The notes: generated by a model from the letters alone, not told the origin. 64,000 nucleotides of DNA from Ga0077536 sp943370145 (GCA_943370145.1 CALRPY020000013.1:1-64000), one strand, 5' to 3'; numbered from the stretch's first letter, positions 1-8,909 are shown. Made by a program: numbers and translations.

Positions 1-13
1 CTCGGTAGCCTGT

Positions 14-1210
14 GTGAGCGAATTCCCGTCCCAGTCCGACGCGCCCCGGCCACGCCTGCGCAGCTTCATCCCCGCGCTGGGGATTGCGCAGGTCATCGCA
101 TGGGGATCGCTCTACTACTCAATTGCGGTGCTGGGCGGCCCGATGGGCGAGAGTCTCGGCCTGTCACGTCCCGCGATCTACGGCGGATTCACCCTCGCAC
201 TGCTGTTGTCCGGCGCGGTCGCACCGGCTGTCGGGCGGCTTATCGACCGTCGCGGCGGTCGCGACGCGCTGAGCGCCGCCGCCGTGCTCGGCGGGCTCGC
301 GTTCGGCGTGCTGGCGCTCGCGGAGTCGACCGTGACCTATTTCCTGGGCTGGGCGCTGGCCGGCCTCGCGATGGGGTGCGGGCTCTACGACGCGGCGATG
401 GCGACGCTCAACATGATGGTGCCGGGGCAGGACTACCGCCGGGCGGTCACCGCGCTGACGCTGATCGGTGGTTTCGCGAGCACCGTGTTCTGGCCGCTCA
501 GCCACTGGCTCGCCACGACCTGGGACTGGCGCACCGCCTGCGCGGTGTTCGCGTTCCTGCAGTTCGCAGTGTGCCTGCCCCTCTATCGCTGGGCGGTGCC
601 GGCCCCCGTGCGTCATGCGGCCACGCACCCGGCCCACGCGCGACCGCGGATGCCGCCAATCGGCCCCGGCTTCCTGTGGCTCGCGGCGGCCTTCGCGCTG
701 GTGTCCTTCGCGTTCTCGGTGCTGTCGGCGCATCTCATCGAACTGCTCGGCGATGCCGGCATCGACGAGGCGGACGCGATTCTCGTCGGGGCGCTGTTCG
801 GGCCCATGCAGGTCGCCGCCCGCATCGTCGAATTCAGCGTCGCGCCGCGGGTGCGCGCGGTCAGCGTCGGCAGCGTCGCCTTCGGGCTGATGGCCGTGGC
901 CCTGCTCGTGCTGTGCAATGTCGACGGCGAGCGCAGCCTCGCCTTCCTGTTCGCGGCCTGCTACGGGGCGAGCAACGGCATCCTGACGATCGTGCGTGGC
1001 ACGGTGCCGGCCGAGCTCTTCGGTCGCGAGCACTACGGGGCGCTGCTCGGCAAACTCGCGCTGCCGTCCTTTTTCGCCAAGGCACTGGCGCCCTTCCTGT
1101 TCGCGGCGATGCTCGACGCGGGGGCGACGCATGCGCTTGCCACCTGGACGCTCGCCGCGACCGGCGCCTGCGCGCTCGTGAGCTACCAGATGGCGCGCCG
1201 CGCACGCTGA
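14..1210 (+). CDS. MFS transporter
   Basis: Predicted 398-residue inner-membrane transporter of the major facilitator superfamily. The protein is almost entirely hydrophobic helices, enough for about 12 membrane segments. A charged loop with GRLIDRRGGRD near residues 74-84 fits the conserved MFS loop 2-3 motif (G-x3-D-R-x-G-R). A hydrophilic break near residues 195-215 separates the two six-helix halves. The substrate cannot be told. A GTG start is used here, but the frame stays open to the window edge, so the true start may lie upstream. The gene runs convergently into the operon that ends at 1224. Confidence 0.85.
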   Translation: MSEFPSQSDAPRPRLRSFIPALGIAQVIAWGSLYYSIAVLGGPMGESLGLSRPAIYGGFTLALLLSGAVAPAVGRLIDRRGGRDALSAAAVLGGLAFGVLALAESTVTYFLGWALAGLAMGCGLYDAAMATLNMMVPGQDYRRAVTALTLIGGFASTVFWPLSHWLATTWDWRTACAVFAFLQFAVCLPLYRWAVPAPVRHAATHPAHARPRMPPIGPGFLWLAAAFALVSFAFSVLSAHLIELLGDAGIDEADAILVGALFGPMQVAARIVEFSVAPRVRAVSVGSVAFGLMAVALLVLCNVDGERSLAFLFAACYGASNGILTIVRGTVPAELFGREHYGALLGKLALPSFFAKALAPFLFAAMLDAGATHALATWTLAATGACALVSYQMARRAR

Positions 1211-1223
1211 ACGTGGGCGGGGG

Positions 1224-1409
1224 TCAGGTGGCCTCGGACCTGGTCTCGCCGCAGCGTGAGCACTTGTAGACCGTGATCAGCTTGCCGAGCTTGACGTCGA
1301 ACTGCTTGCGCTGCCACACGGCCCATTTGTGGAAGCCCTCGCGGCACATGGTCTTGTTGCGCGCCCGCTCGCCGGGTTTCCACTTCCGGAACTCGATGAC
1401 GTCACCCAT
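1224..1409 (-). CDS. Small zinc-ribbon-like protein
   Basis: A 61-residue basic protein, last gene of a four-gene minus-strand run. Near the C-terminus it has CSRCGETR, a CxxC knuckle. A single Cys (residue 22) followed by a His and tryptophans lies earlier in MCREGFHKWAVW, so C, H and CxxC could form a zinc site. The function is unknown; small zinc-ribbon proteins of this kind are usually annotated as hypothetical. It starts 15 bases after the DUF1840 gene, which supports co-transcription. The pattern of conserved-looking Cys, Trp and Gly makes it a credible gene despite its size. Confidence 0.6.
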   Translation of the reverse strand: MGDVIEFRKWKPGERARNKTMCREGFHKWAVWQRKQFDVKLGKLITVYKCSRCGETRSEAT

Positions 1410-1424
1410 GGTGCGCCCCGCCGC

Positions 1425-1748
1425 TCAGCGGGTCTCCTCCCACATGATGTAGGCGTCCTTCGCGATCGCCGCGTCGATCATCGACAGCAGCGGCAGGGCA
1501 CGCGTTTTCAGCGCGACGTGGAAGCGGGTGGCGTCCGACTCGTCGGTCTCGTCCGCCTCCGCGGGCGGCGGGGGCGGGGGCGCCGACTCGATGCCGGCCT
1601 GGAGTTTCGCTTTCGCCTCGGGCAGGTCCTCGGCCTTCACGGCGCTCGGGATCCGCCCGGACATGCCCATCAGCTCGATCATGAGCTTGCCGTCGGCGCC
1701 GAACATCGTGATGTCGTGGTACGCGGGACTGTGGAATCTGATCAGCAT
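1425..1748 (-). CDS. DUF1840 family protein
   Basis: A 107-residue soluble protein starting MLIRFHSPAYHDITMFG, which matches the DUF1840 family as I remember it (opening with a conserved strand and a D-x-x-MF motif). The centre has a proline run (about residues 57-62) followed by an acidic linker, then a helical C-terminus ending in a WEE motif. The family has no assigned biochemical role. The ATG at 1748 is chosen because the match to the family begins there; the same frame is open further upstream, but that part is antisense-like sequence over the dioxygenase gene. It lies 5 bases downstream of that gene. Confidence 0.75.
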   Translation of the reverse strand: MLIRFHSPAYHDITMFGADGKLMIELMGMSGRIPSAVKAEDLPEAKAKLQAGIESAPPPPPPAEADETDESDATRFHVALKTRALPLLSMIDAAIAKDAYIMWEETR

Positions 1749-1753
1749 TGCAA

Positions 1754-2584
1754 TCACCAGAGTGTGTGGCCAATGTCGAAATCGTTGAGCCCGCAGCGGT
1801 CGACGCCGCGGACCAGCCAGATCGGCCGCTCCGCGAACTCTACCGGCACGGTGGCGGAGGCCTTGCCCATGCTGAGGCCGCGGTCGTAGTGCGCCGTCGA
1901 CGGCATGTAGCGTAACGCGAATCCCGCGCGGCGGTGCCGCGAGCGATTGGGTTGCGACCCGTGCACGAGGTTCGCGTCGTGCAGCGACAACTGGCCGGCC
2001 TCGAGCGTGACGTCCACGGCCGTCGACAGGTCGATGCGCGGATCGTCGAGCACGTTGTTCAGCACGAGGTCCTCGCGGTCGCTGACCTGATGGCTGAACT
2101 CGCCCATAAGGTGGGAGCCGGGGATCACCCGCATGCAGCCGTTCTCGCGCGTGACGTCGTCGAGGGCGATCCATACGGTCACCGTGGCGCGCGGCCGGAT
2201 GGGCCAGTACTGGCCGTCCTGGTGCCACGGCACCTCGAGTCCCACCCCAGGCGGTTTGCAGAACACCGACGACGCCCAGAGCACGATGTCCGGGCCGATG
2301 ACGGCTGAAACCAGATCCAGCAGGTCGGGATCGGTCGCGAAATCGAAGAATTCCCGGGCAATCTCGGTGCCGCCCGGCCCGTCCCACGGGACGTGCGGCA
2401 GGGCGATGAAGTCAGGCCGCTGTTCGCCCCGGGCCTCGAGGAGCAGCGCCAGCGCATCCTGCATGCGGTTCAGCTGCGCGGTCGGCAGGCGCCACAGCGG
2501 CGTCACCTGGCCGTTCTTCCCGTAGCGGGCGCGCTCGTCCGCCGTCAGCTCGGCGGGCTCGCGAAAGGCGGCGTAGCGGCTCAT
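1754..2584 (-). CDS. Phytanoyl-CoA dioxygenase (PhyH) family protein
   Basis: A 276-residue predicted Fe(II)/2-oxoglutarate-dependent oxygenase of the PhyH family. The iron-binding HxD is visible in WHQDGQYW (about residues 140-147) and the distal His in LVHGSQPN (about residue 212). An Arg-bearing stretch, RAGFALRY, that normally binds 2-oxoglutarate follows. These enzymes hydroxylate lipid-like or small organic substrates; the substrate here is unknown. Its start overlaps the stop of the upstream cupin gene by four bases (ATGA), so the two are translationally coupled and probably act on the same compound. Confidence 0.85.
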   Translation of the reverse strand: MSRYAAFREPAELTADERARYGKNGQVTPLWRLPTAQLNRMQDALALLLEARGEQRPDFIALPHVPWDGPGGTEIAREFFDFATDPDLLDLVSAVIGPDIVLWASSVFCKPPGVGLEVPWHQDGQYWPIRPRATVTVWIALDDVTRENGCMRVIPGSHLMGEFSHQVSDREDLVLNNVLDDPRIDLSTAVDVTLEAGQLSLHDANLVHGSQPNRSRHRRAGFALRYMPSTAHYDRGLSMGKASATVPVEFAERPIWLVRGVDRCGLNDFDIGHTLW

Positions 2585-3132
2585 GGCGCCGCGTCCGCAA
2601 TCTGCCGCAAGGTCCCCTCGTCCGTGAGCTCGAAACCCAGCGCGCGCACCTGTTCCTTCATCGCGTCCGGCCAGCCGACCCGGCCCGGGTCATGGCCGCC
2701 CACGATCGCGAGCAGCAGCGCGCTGCTGTCGCCGACGTTGCGGAAGCCCCGCATCACGTGGACGGGCACGGAGATCGTGTCGTACTGCTCGAGGACGAGC
2801 TCCTTCTCGCCGCGGGGGCCCCAGGTGATGGCCCAGCGGCCGGTCAGCGGCATGAACACTTCCTGGGTCAGGTGCGAATGCAGCGCGGCGCCCTTGCCTG
2901 GTTCGGCGCGGATGATCGCGAGATGGAATTCCTGCGGCGCGAGCGGCGGACGGATGTCCGGGTCCTCGAGCACGCCGCCGCCGATGATGGTGTAGATGTC
3001 CCGTTCGTGGCCGGGCAGGCGGGTATCGATGAACGCCTTGGCGGTACTCGGGATCTGCCTGAAGCGGGCGACCTGGCGTTCCATGTCGGCCTCGCTGTAG
3101 TCGATGTCGGTCACGGGCGCGGTGCTGACCAT
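2581..3132 (-). CDS. Cupin-domain protein
   Basis: A 183-residue protein with a single cupin barrel. Motif 1 is seen as the G-x5-HxH-like stretch GAALHSHLTQEVFMPLTGRW (about residues 81-100), with two His and a Glu as likely metal ligands. A second His comes in VPVHVMRGFRNVG (about residues 132-144). The ATG at 3132 is chosen because GGGAGGA sits just upstream; an earlier in-frame start would add an Arg-rich tail unlike a real N-terminus. It is the first gene of the operon with the PhyH oxygenase. Role unknown: a metal-dependent dioxygenase, isomerase or binding protein are all possible. Confidence 0.8.
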   Translation of the reverse strand: MVSTAPVTDIDYSEADMERQVARFRQIPSTAKAFIDTRLPGHERDIYTIIGGGVLEDPDIRPPLAPQEFHLAIIRAEPGKGAALHSHLTQEVFMPLTGRWAITWGPRGEKELVLEQYDTISVPVHVMRGFRNVGDSSALLLAIVGGHDPGRVGWPDAMKEQVRALGFELTDEGTLRQIADAAP

Positions 3133-3464
3133 GCGTTTCCTCCCTGGGGCGCGACGGACGCGCCCGGGAAGTGTAGTCGAGTTCCGGGGCGAGCCTGTGC
3201 CCGCCGCGGATCCGCCGGGTCCGCGGCTTCCGCTGCGTTGGCGGTCACGCCGACAGTGCGTTGTATCGCATTGCACCAATTGATTCACACACTGAGACAG
3301 ATGTGTTGCAAAGCAATACAAATGTATACGCAAAATTTAGATATCTGCTTGCGTTTTATCAGAAACGTTGACGATAAACAGATATTTAGAAAATAATTTT
3401 GTGCACTGCACGCTATTTAAATTATTATTTTGTATACATTCAAACAAACTGGGGAGCTCAAGAA
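3133..3464. promoter_or_regulatory. AT-rich divergent intergenic region with candidate promoter for the DUF1329 gene
   Basis: About 330 bases without a credible gene. The half from about 3290 to 3450 is strikingly AT-rich in a very GC-rich window. A sigma-70-like pair is TTGACG (3368-3373) with AATAAT (3392-3397), an 18-base spacer. AATGTATAC at 3321-3329 is repeated in inverted form as GTATACATT at 3432-3440; the latter contains the palindrome TGTATACA and lies between promoter and ribosome site, so it could be an operator. GGGGAG at 3451-3456 is the ribosome binding site. The region also serves the divergent cupin operon. Confidence 0.4.
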
Positions 3465-4820
3465 ATGAAGAGCGCAATTCGCAATGCCCTTCTGCTGCTG
3501 ACCGCCGCACAGCCGCTCGTGGCTGGCGCCGTGACGCCGGAAGAGCATCTGGCCTGGCTGAAGGACAACCAGGCCGCCAAGCCGCAGTTCATCGACGGCG
3601 ACACGATCACCCATGACAAGGCGGACGTGATCCGGCCGTTCATCCCGCTCGAGTACCAGGCGGAAGTGATCTTCGAAGGCATGGACATGCGCATCAAGGA
3701 TGCGGGGGACCTGTCGCCGCCCGAGGTCTACAAGAACGCCACCGCGCAGTTCCAGGCGCAGGTGCAGCTCGCCGCCGACGGCGCGATCGAGAATCACCAG
3801 GCCGGCCAGCCCTTCGACCCGTCCAAGTTCACGCCGGGCAGCGCCGAGGACGGCTCGCGGCTGATCTGGAACTTCGCCTACCGTTGGCAGAACGACGGTC
3901 TGCGCATCGACGAAATCCACTGGGTGTGGGTGCGCAAGGGCGGCGAGCACGGCGCCCACGAGGTCATGACGGACAAGTACAAGGAGTACTACCAGGGCGG
4001 CGGCACCTTCGAGCGCGTCCTGACCGGTCCGTACCAGCGCGTGTACTTCAGCCGTCGCGCCGACCTGCCGGAATCCGCCTACCGCGTGGACGACGCGTTC
4101 GCGAAGGGCACGGAATTCCGCGAATACACCGGCTTCACATCGCCGTTCGACATCTCCGGCACGGCCTTCCTCATCCTGCGCTACGACGACCCGCGCAAGG
4201 CTGACGACTCCTGGGCCTACATCCCCAGCCTGCGCCGCGTGCGTCGCATCTCGGTGGAAGTGAAGTCCGACTCGCTGCTGGGCACCGACCACACGCTGGA
4301 GGATTTCTACTGCTTCTCCGGCCGCCCGCTCGAGCACAAGTGGGAATACGTCGGCCAGAAGGACATCCTGGCGGTGGCCCGTTCGCGTAACGCCGACACG
4401 GTGTTCTACGGCCCGAACGGCCTGATCCCGCTCGACGACTGGGCGCTGCGCACGACCGACGTCGTGAAGATGGTCCCGAACCGCGAGAGCCATCCGTACA
4501 GCCAGAAGTTCCTGTACATCGACCGCCAGTCGGGCGAGTGCTACTACGCGAACGCGTTCGACAAGTCCGGCCAGCTCTGGAAGCTGTGGCAGCTGTCGAA
4601 GGTCTGGACGGACGACCCGCAGTACCAGCAGGCCGACAAGTTCAAGAAGGAACCGACGGCCGTGGGCACGCGCATGAGCTCCTTCCAGTCGATCAACGTG
4701 ATCGACGTGCAGAACAGCCGTGGCACGCTCGTGCCCTGCCGTGGCGCAAGCTATCCGGATACCACGATCAAGGACGTGAAGAAGGTCCTCGACGTGAACT
4801 ACCTGACCGAAGGTCGTTGA
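3465..4820 (+). CDS. DUF1329 domain protein, secreted
   Basis: A 451-residue exported protein. The N-terminus, MKSAIRNALLLLTAAQPLVAG, is a signal peptide. The body matches DUF1329: conserved aromatic and charged stretches such as TGFTSPFDISGTAFLILRY, WAYIPSLRRVRRIS and a C-terminal Trp/Tyr-rich part. DUF1329 proteins are predicted periplasmic or outer-membrane-associated, resembling LolB-like lipid-binding folds, and often sit beside lipid, terpene or hydrocarbon catabolism genes; their role is not settled. The ATG at 3465 follows GGGGAG; an upstream in-frame start would add 22 residues before the signal peptide. The gene stands alone, with its own AT-rich promoter region and terminator. Confidence 0.85.
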   Translation: MKSAIRNALLLLTAAQPLVAGAVTPEEHLAWLKDNQAAKPQFIDGDTITHDKADVIRPFIPLEYQAEVIFEGMDMRIKDAGDLSPPEVYKNATAQFQAQVQLAADGAIENHQAGQPFDPSKFTPGSAEDGSRLIWNFAYRWQNDGLRIDEIHWVWVRKGGEHGAHEVMTDKYKEYYQGGGTFERVLTGPYQRVYFSRRADLPESAYRVDDAFAKGTEFREYTGFTSPFDISGTAFLILRYDDPRKADDSWAYIPSLRRVRRISVEVKSDSLLGTDHTLEDFYCFSGRPLEHKWEYVGQKDILAVARSRNADTVFYGPNGLIPLDDWALRTTDVVKMVPNRESHPYSQKFLYIDRQSGECYYANAFDKSGQLWKLWQLSKVWTDDPQYQQADKFKKEPTAVGTRMSSFQSINVIDVQNSRGTLVPCRGASYPDTTIKDVKKVLDVNYLTEGR

Positions 4821-4891
4821 TCCGACACACGGGGCGGCGCGCCGCGCTGCCCCGCCTCCGAAAGCTCCTCGTTCTCATCAGAGAATGAGTT

Positions 4892-4920
4892 CAGGCCGCC
4901 CCGTGCGGCCTGTCTTTTTT
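4892..4920 (+). terminator. Rho-independent terminator of the DUF1329 gene
   Basis: A perfect 8-bp stem, CAGGCCGC (4892-4899) with GCGGCCTG (4905-4912), closes a 5-base loop and is followed by TCTTTTTT. A second, weaker hairpin (CTCGTTCTC / GAGAATGAG, one G-T pair) lies just before it at about 4868-4889. This is the cleanest intrinsic terminator in the window. Confidence 0.9.
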
Positions 4921-5092
4921 GTGGCGTCCCCACCCGGCAGCGTCGGTCCGCGCGGCCGGCCCAGCGCTGCCCACCCTTGATCCGGCTCATCCCGATTGAA
5001 AACTAGCGTGCGGCGCAGACCCGTGCCGCTGGCGGGCGCCCGTGCGCGGCGTTTAAAATTCCCCCACCAAATCAGACAGATTGAGGCCGCCC

Positions 5093-5986
5093 GTGAGCAA
5101 CTTCGAGCAGCAGAAAGAGAAATTCCGTACGCAGAATGGATTCATCGCCGCGCTGGACCAGAGCGGCGGCAGTACGCCGAAGGCGCTTCGTCTCTACGGC
5201 ATCGCCGAGAACGCATGGTCCGGCGAAGAGGAAATGTACAAGCTGGTGCACGACATGCGCACCCGCATCATCACGAGCCCGGCGTTCAACGGCAACCGCA
5301 TCCTCGCCGCGATCCTGTTCGAGAACACCATGGATCGCGACATCGAGGGGCGCGCGACCGCCGAGTACCTGTGGGACGTGAAGAAGGTGGTCCCGATCCT
5401 GAAGGTCGACAAGGGCCTCGCCGATGAAGTAAACGGCGTGCAGCTCATGAAGCCGATGCCGGACCTCGACAAGCTGCTCGCGCGCGCGAAGGCGAAGGGG
5501 ATTTTCGGCACCAAGATGCGCTCCGTCATCAAGCAGGCGAACAAGGACGGCATCCAGGCCGTGGTCGACCAGCAGTTCGAGGTCGGTCGCCAGATCGTCG
5601 ACGCCGGCCTCGTGCCCATCATCGAGCCCGAGGTCGACATCAAGTGCCCGGACAAGGCGGCGGCCGAGGCCATCCTCAAGGCCACGATCATGGCCGCACT
5701 CGACAAGCTGCCGGCCGGCAAGCTCGTGATGCTGAAACTGACGCTGCCCGAGCAGGATGACCTGTATGCCGACTGCATCAGGCACCCCAACGTGCTGAAG
5801 GTGGTGGCGCTGTCCGGCGGCTACGCGCGCGAGGAAGCCAACTCCCGCCTCGCCCGCCAGCACGGCATGGTCGCGAGCTTCTCGCGTGCGCTGACCGAGG
5901 GCCTCTCGGCCCAGCAATCCGACGTCGAGTTCAACGCGATGCTCGACGCCGCGATCGAGGGCATCTACCAGGCCTCGATCACCTGA
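5093..5986 (+). CDS. Class I fructose-bisphosphate aldolase
   Basis: A 297-residue cytosolic aldolase that interconverts fructose-1,6-bisphosphate with glyceraldehyde-3-phosphate and dihydroxyacetone phosphate through a Schiff-base lysine. Recognisable parts are GFIAALDQSGGSTPKAL near the N-terminus, LKVDKGLADE (about residues 103-112), GTKMRSVI, and the conserved-strand motif KLVMLKLTLPEQ, which carries the likely catalytic Lys. The length suits the short bacterial class I type. A GTG start at 5093 is chosen because GAGG lies 6 bases upstream; a TTG 12 bases earlier is also in frame. It is convergent with pgk, gap and tkt rather than part of that operon. Confidence 0.9.
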   Translation: MSNFEQQKEKFRTQNGFIAALDQSGGSTPKALRLYGIAENAWSGEEEMYKLVHDMRTRIITSPAFNGNRILAAILFENTMDRDIEGRATAEYLWDVKKVVPILKVDKGLADEVNGVQLMKPMPDLDKLLARAKAKGIFGTKMRSVIKQANKDGIQAVVDQQFEVGRQIVDAGLVPIIEPEVDIKCPDKAAAEAILKATIMAALDKLPAGKLVMLKLTLPEQDDLYADCIRHPNVLKVVALSGGYAREEANSRLARQHGMVASFSRALTEGLSAQQSDVEFNAMLDAAIEGIYQASIT

Positions 5987-6101
5987 GGGCGCGGATGGCT
6001 CGTGGATGCGCCGCGCGCCGCGGCGTGGTCGCCGGGGACCGGCCGCAGGTCCCCGGGGCGTTCCCCGCGTTCCCTTGGAACCCGGGCGGCAGGAGACCGT
6101 G

Positions 6102-6578
6102 ATGAATCCTGATACCCCCGCGCTCGAGCAGGTGCTCGCCGAATATTGCCATCAGGTCGACGGCGGCACGCCGGCGGCAGTGGCGGCCCTGTTCCACCGC
6201 CAGGCAGTGCTGAAACCCTACTTCGACGGCCGCTACGAGGTCAGCGGCCGCGACGACATCGAGCGCTGGTACGCGCACTACGAGGCGCTGTTCAAGGCGA
6301 AAATCCGCCATCTGAGGCACCATCTCGGTTGCCCGTGGATCCGGGTCGCGGGCCATGCGGCGCAGGCCAGCACCCATTTCATTGCGACCTGGATGGCCGC
6401 CGACACCGGCGAGGCCACGTTCGCCCAGGGCACCTACACTGATACCCTCGTCCAGGACGCGGGGCGCTGGCAGTTCATGATGCGCCAGATCGACATCGGC
6501 TTCCTGGCCGGCTTGCCGCAGGCCAGGGAGCAGTTCGCCTCGCTGGGCTGGCCGCCCGCCGCGACAGGCGCCACGTAA
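6102..6578 (+). CDS. SnoaL / NTF2-like protein
   Basis: A 158-residue single-domain protein with the cone-shaped NTF2-like fold signature. An N-terminal helix (EQVLAEYCHQVDGG) is followed by a phenylalanine/leucine-rich segment with the FDGRYEVSGRDDIERWY block, and then strands ending in DAGRWQFMMRQIDI. Such proteins are small dehydratases, isomerases, hydrolases or binding proteins; nothing here fixes the reaction. AGGAGA 6 bases upstream decides the ATG. It follows the aldolase gene by 115 bases on the same strand and may be read with it. Confidence 0.75.
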   Translation: MNPDTPALEQVLAEYCHQVDGGTPAAVAALFHRQAVLKPYFDGRYEVSGRDDIERWYAHYEALFKAKIRHLRHHLGCPWIRVAGHAAQASTHFIATWMAADTGEATFAQGTYTDTLVQDAGRWQFMMRQIDIGFLAGLPQAREQFASLGWPPAATGAT

Positions 6579-6712
6579 GCTCGGGAACTGTCGGGCACCC
6601 CGCGCAACGGGGCGCCGGCATGGGCTGCACGGAAGCTGCGGTGCAGGCCGTCGCGACGACGCGCGCCCGGCAGAGAGCGCGCCGGACAGGGCGTCCGGCG
6701 CGTGGCGGGTGC

Positions 6713-7885
6713 TCAGCCGCTGGCGCGGTCTTCCAGCGCCGCAACGGCTGGCAGGGTCTTGCCCTCGAGGTACTCGAGGAAGGCGCCGCCGGCGGTGGAG
6801 ATGTAGGACACCTGGTCGGCGATGCCGAACTTCGCGATGGCCGCGAGCGTGTCGCCACCGCCCGCGATCGAGAACGCGGGTGACGCCGCGATGGCTTCCG
6901 CCAGCGCCTGGGTGCCGCCCGCGAAGGCATCGAACTCGAAGACGCCCAGCGGACCGTTCCACACGATGGTGCCGGCGGACTTGAGGATCTCGGTGAAACG
7001 TCGGGCCGTGTCCGGGCCGATGTCCATGATCATGTCGTCGGGCTCGATCGCCGCCACCGGTTTCGTCGTCGCGGGCGTCGTCTCGCTGAATTCCTTGCCA
7101 CAGACCACGTCGCTCAGCAGCGGAACGTCCGCCCCGCGCGCCGTTGCCGCCGCCATGATGCGGCGCGCGGTATCCAGCATGTCCGTTTCGCACAGCGACT
7201 TGCCGATTTCCGCGCCCGCGGCCTTCAGGAAGGTGTTGGCGATGCCGCCGCCCACGATCAGCTGATCGACCTTGCCCAGCAGGGACTCCAGCACGTCGAG
7301 CTTCGTCGACACCTTCGAGCCGCCGACGATGGCGACCAGCGGCCGCTTGGGCGCCTGCAGCGCCTGCTTGAGCGCGTCGATCTCGGCCTTCATCAGCGGC
7401 CCGGCACAGGCCACCGGCGCGAAGCGGGCGACGCCGTGCGTCGAGGCCTGCGCGCGATGGGCGGTCGCGAACGCATCGTTGACGTAGATGTCGCAGAGCG
7501 CCGCCATGCGGCGCGCAAGCGCCGCGTCGTCCTTCTCTTCACCGACCAGGAAACGGACGTTCTCGCCCAGCACGATCTCGCCCGGCGCGCACTCCACGCC
7601 GTCGATCCAGTCCCGCGCCAGCCGTACCGGCTGGCCCAGCATCGTCGCAAGGGCCGCGGCCACCGGCGCCATCGACGAGGCTTCGTCGAACACGCCCTCC
7701 ATCGGCCGGCCGAGATGCGACATCACGATGACGCGCGCTCCCGCCTGCAGCGCCCGCTGCAGCGTCGGCAGGCCGGCGCGCAGGCGGGTGTCGTCCGTGA
7801 TCTTCCCGTTCTTCAGCGGGACGTTGAAGTCCTCGCGGATCAGCACCCGCTTGCCGGCGAGATCGAGATCGCCCATCGCAAGCAT
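6713..7885 (-). CDS. pgk: Phosphoglycerate kinase
   Basis: A 390-residue cytosolic kinase that transfers phosphate between 1,3-bisphosphoglycerate and ADP. The N-terminal signature KRVLIREDFNVPL, the substrate-binding HLGRP (MSHLGRPMEG), the linker region AIVGGSKVSTK and the C-terminal nucleotide loop SIAGGGDTLAAI are all present, and the length is typical. The start at 7885 lies 4 bases after the gap stop; an alternative ATG is at 7876. It is the last gene of the tkt-gap-pgk cluster. The pyk and fba genes that often follow are absent here. Confidence 0.97.
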   Translation of the reverse strand: MLAMGDLDLAGKRVLIREDFNVPLKNGKITDDTRLRAGLPTLQRALQAGARVIVMSHLGRPMEGVFDEASSMAPVAAALATMLGQPVRLARDWIDGVECAPGEIVLGENVRFLVGEEKDDAALARRMAALCDIYVNDAFATAHRAQASTHGVARFAPVACAGPLMKAEIDALKQALQAPKRPLVAIVGGSKVSTKLDVLESLLGKVDQLIVGGGIANTFLKAAGAEIGKSLCETDMLDTARRIMAAATARGADVPLLSDVVCGKEFSETTPATTKPVAAIEPDDMIMDIGPDTARRFTEILKSAGTIVWNGPLGVFEFDAFAGGTQALAEAIAASPAFSIAGGGDTLAAIAKFGIADQVSYISTAGGAFLEYLEGKTLPAVAALEDRASG

Positions 7886-7889
7886 GGCG

Positions 7890-8909
7890 TCAGGCCCCGG
7901 CCTTCATCAGCGCGAGGCTGGTGTCGAGCATGCGGTTCGAGAAGCCCCACTCGTTGTCGTACCAGGCCATGACCTTGACCAGCAGCCCGTCGCCGATGAC
8001 CTTCGTTTCGGTCGCTTCGAAGATCGAGGATGCCGGGTTGTGGTTGAAGTCGATCGAGACCAGCGGCTCGTCGTTGTACTCCAGCACACCCTTCAGTTCG
8101 CCCTGCGCGGCTTCCTTCATGATCGACAGGATTTCCTTCTTGTCGGTCGGGCGCTTGGCGCGGAAGGTCAGGTCGACGAGCGAGACGTTGATCGTCGGCA
8201 CGCGCACCGCGAGGCCATCCAGCTTGCCGTTCAGGTCCGGCAGCACGAGGCCCACCGCCGCAGCGGCGCCGGTCTTGGTCGGGATCATCGACATCGTCGC
8301 CGAGCGCGCGCGCCGCAGGTCCTTGTGGTAGACGTCGGTCAGCACCTGGTCGTTGGTGTAGGCGTGGACGGTCGTCATGAGGCCGGATTCGAGGCCGATC
8401 TTCTCGTGCAGCGGCTTGACCAGCGGCGCGAGGCAGTTCGTCGTGCACGACGCGTTCGAAATGATCTGGTGCGAGGCCTTCAGCGACTTGTGGTTCACGC
8501 CATAGACGATTGTCGCGTCGACCTCGTCGCTCGCCGGTGCCGAAATGACGACCTTCTTCGCGCCGCCCTTCAGGTGCAGGCCGGCCTTCTCGCGCGTCGT
8601 GAACAGGCCCGTGCACTCCATGACGACGTCGACCTTCAGCTCGCCCCACGGCAACTTGGCCGGATCCTTCTCGGCCAGCACGCGGATCTTGTCGCCGTTG
8701 ACGATCATGTAGTCGCCGTCGACGTCGACCTTGCCGGGGAAGCGACCATGCGCGGTGTCGTAACGGGTGAGGTGCGCGTTCGTCTTCGCATCGCCGAGGT
8801 CGTTGATCGCGACGATCTGGATCTCGTTCGTGCGGCCGGCTTCGTAGAGCGCGCGAAGCACGTTGCGACCGATGCGGCCGTAGCCGTTGATACCGACTCG
8901 AATGGTCAT
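7890..8909 (-). CDS. gap: Glyceraldehyde-3-phosphate dehydrogenase
   Basis: A 339-residue NAD-dependent GAPDH of glycolysis and gluconeogenesis. The Rossmann start MTIRVGINGYGRIGRNVLRA, the catalytic SNASCTTNCLAPL (active Cys about residue 156) and the conserved C-terminus WYDNEWGFSNRMLD are all visible. GAGGAG 8 bases upstream of the ATG supports the start. It lies between tkt and pgk on the same strand with short gaps, fitting one operon. An Asp after the second strand (INDLGD) fits NAD rather than NADP preference, which is the usual rule for this family. Confidence 0.97.
   Translation of the reverse strand: MTIRVGINGYGRIGRNVLRALYEAGRTNEIQIVAINDLGDAKTNAHLTRYDTAHGRFPGKVDVDGDYMIVNGDKIRVLAEKDPAKLPWGELKVDVVMECTGLFTTREKAGLHLKGGAKKVVISAPASDEVDATIVYGVNHKSLKASHQIISNASCTTNCLAPLVKPLHEKIGLESGLMTTVHAYTNDQVLTDVYHKDLRRARSATMSMIPTKTGAAAAVGLVLPDLNGKLDGLAVRVPTINVSLVDLTFRAKRPTDKKEILSIMKEAAQGELKGVLEYNDEPLVSIDFNHNPASSIFEATETKVIGDGLLVKVMAWYDNEWGFSNRMLDTSLALMKAGA

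Noticed and set aside
6579..6712. CCCCG-CGCAA-CGGGG hairpin between NTF2-like and pgk genes
   Set aside because: Short stem with no T-run; not convincing as a terminator.
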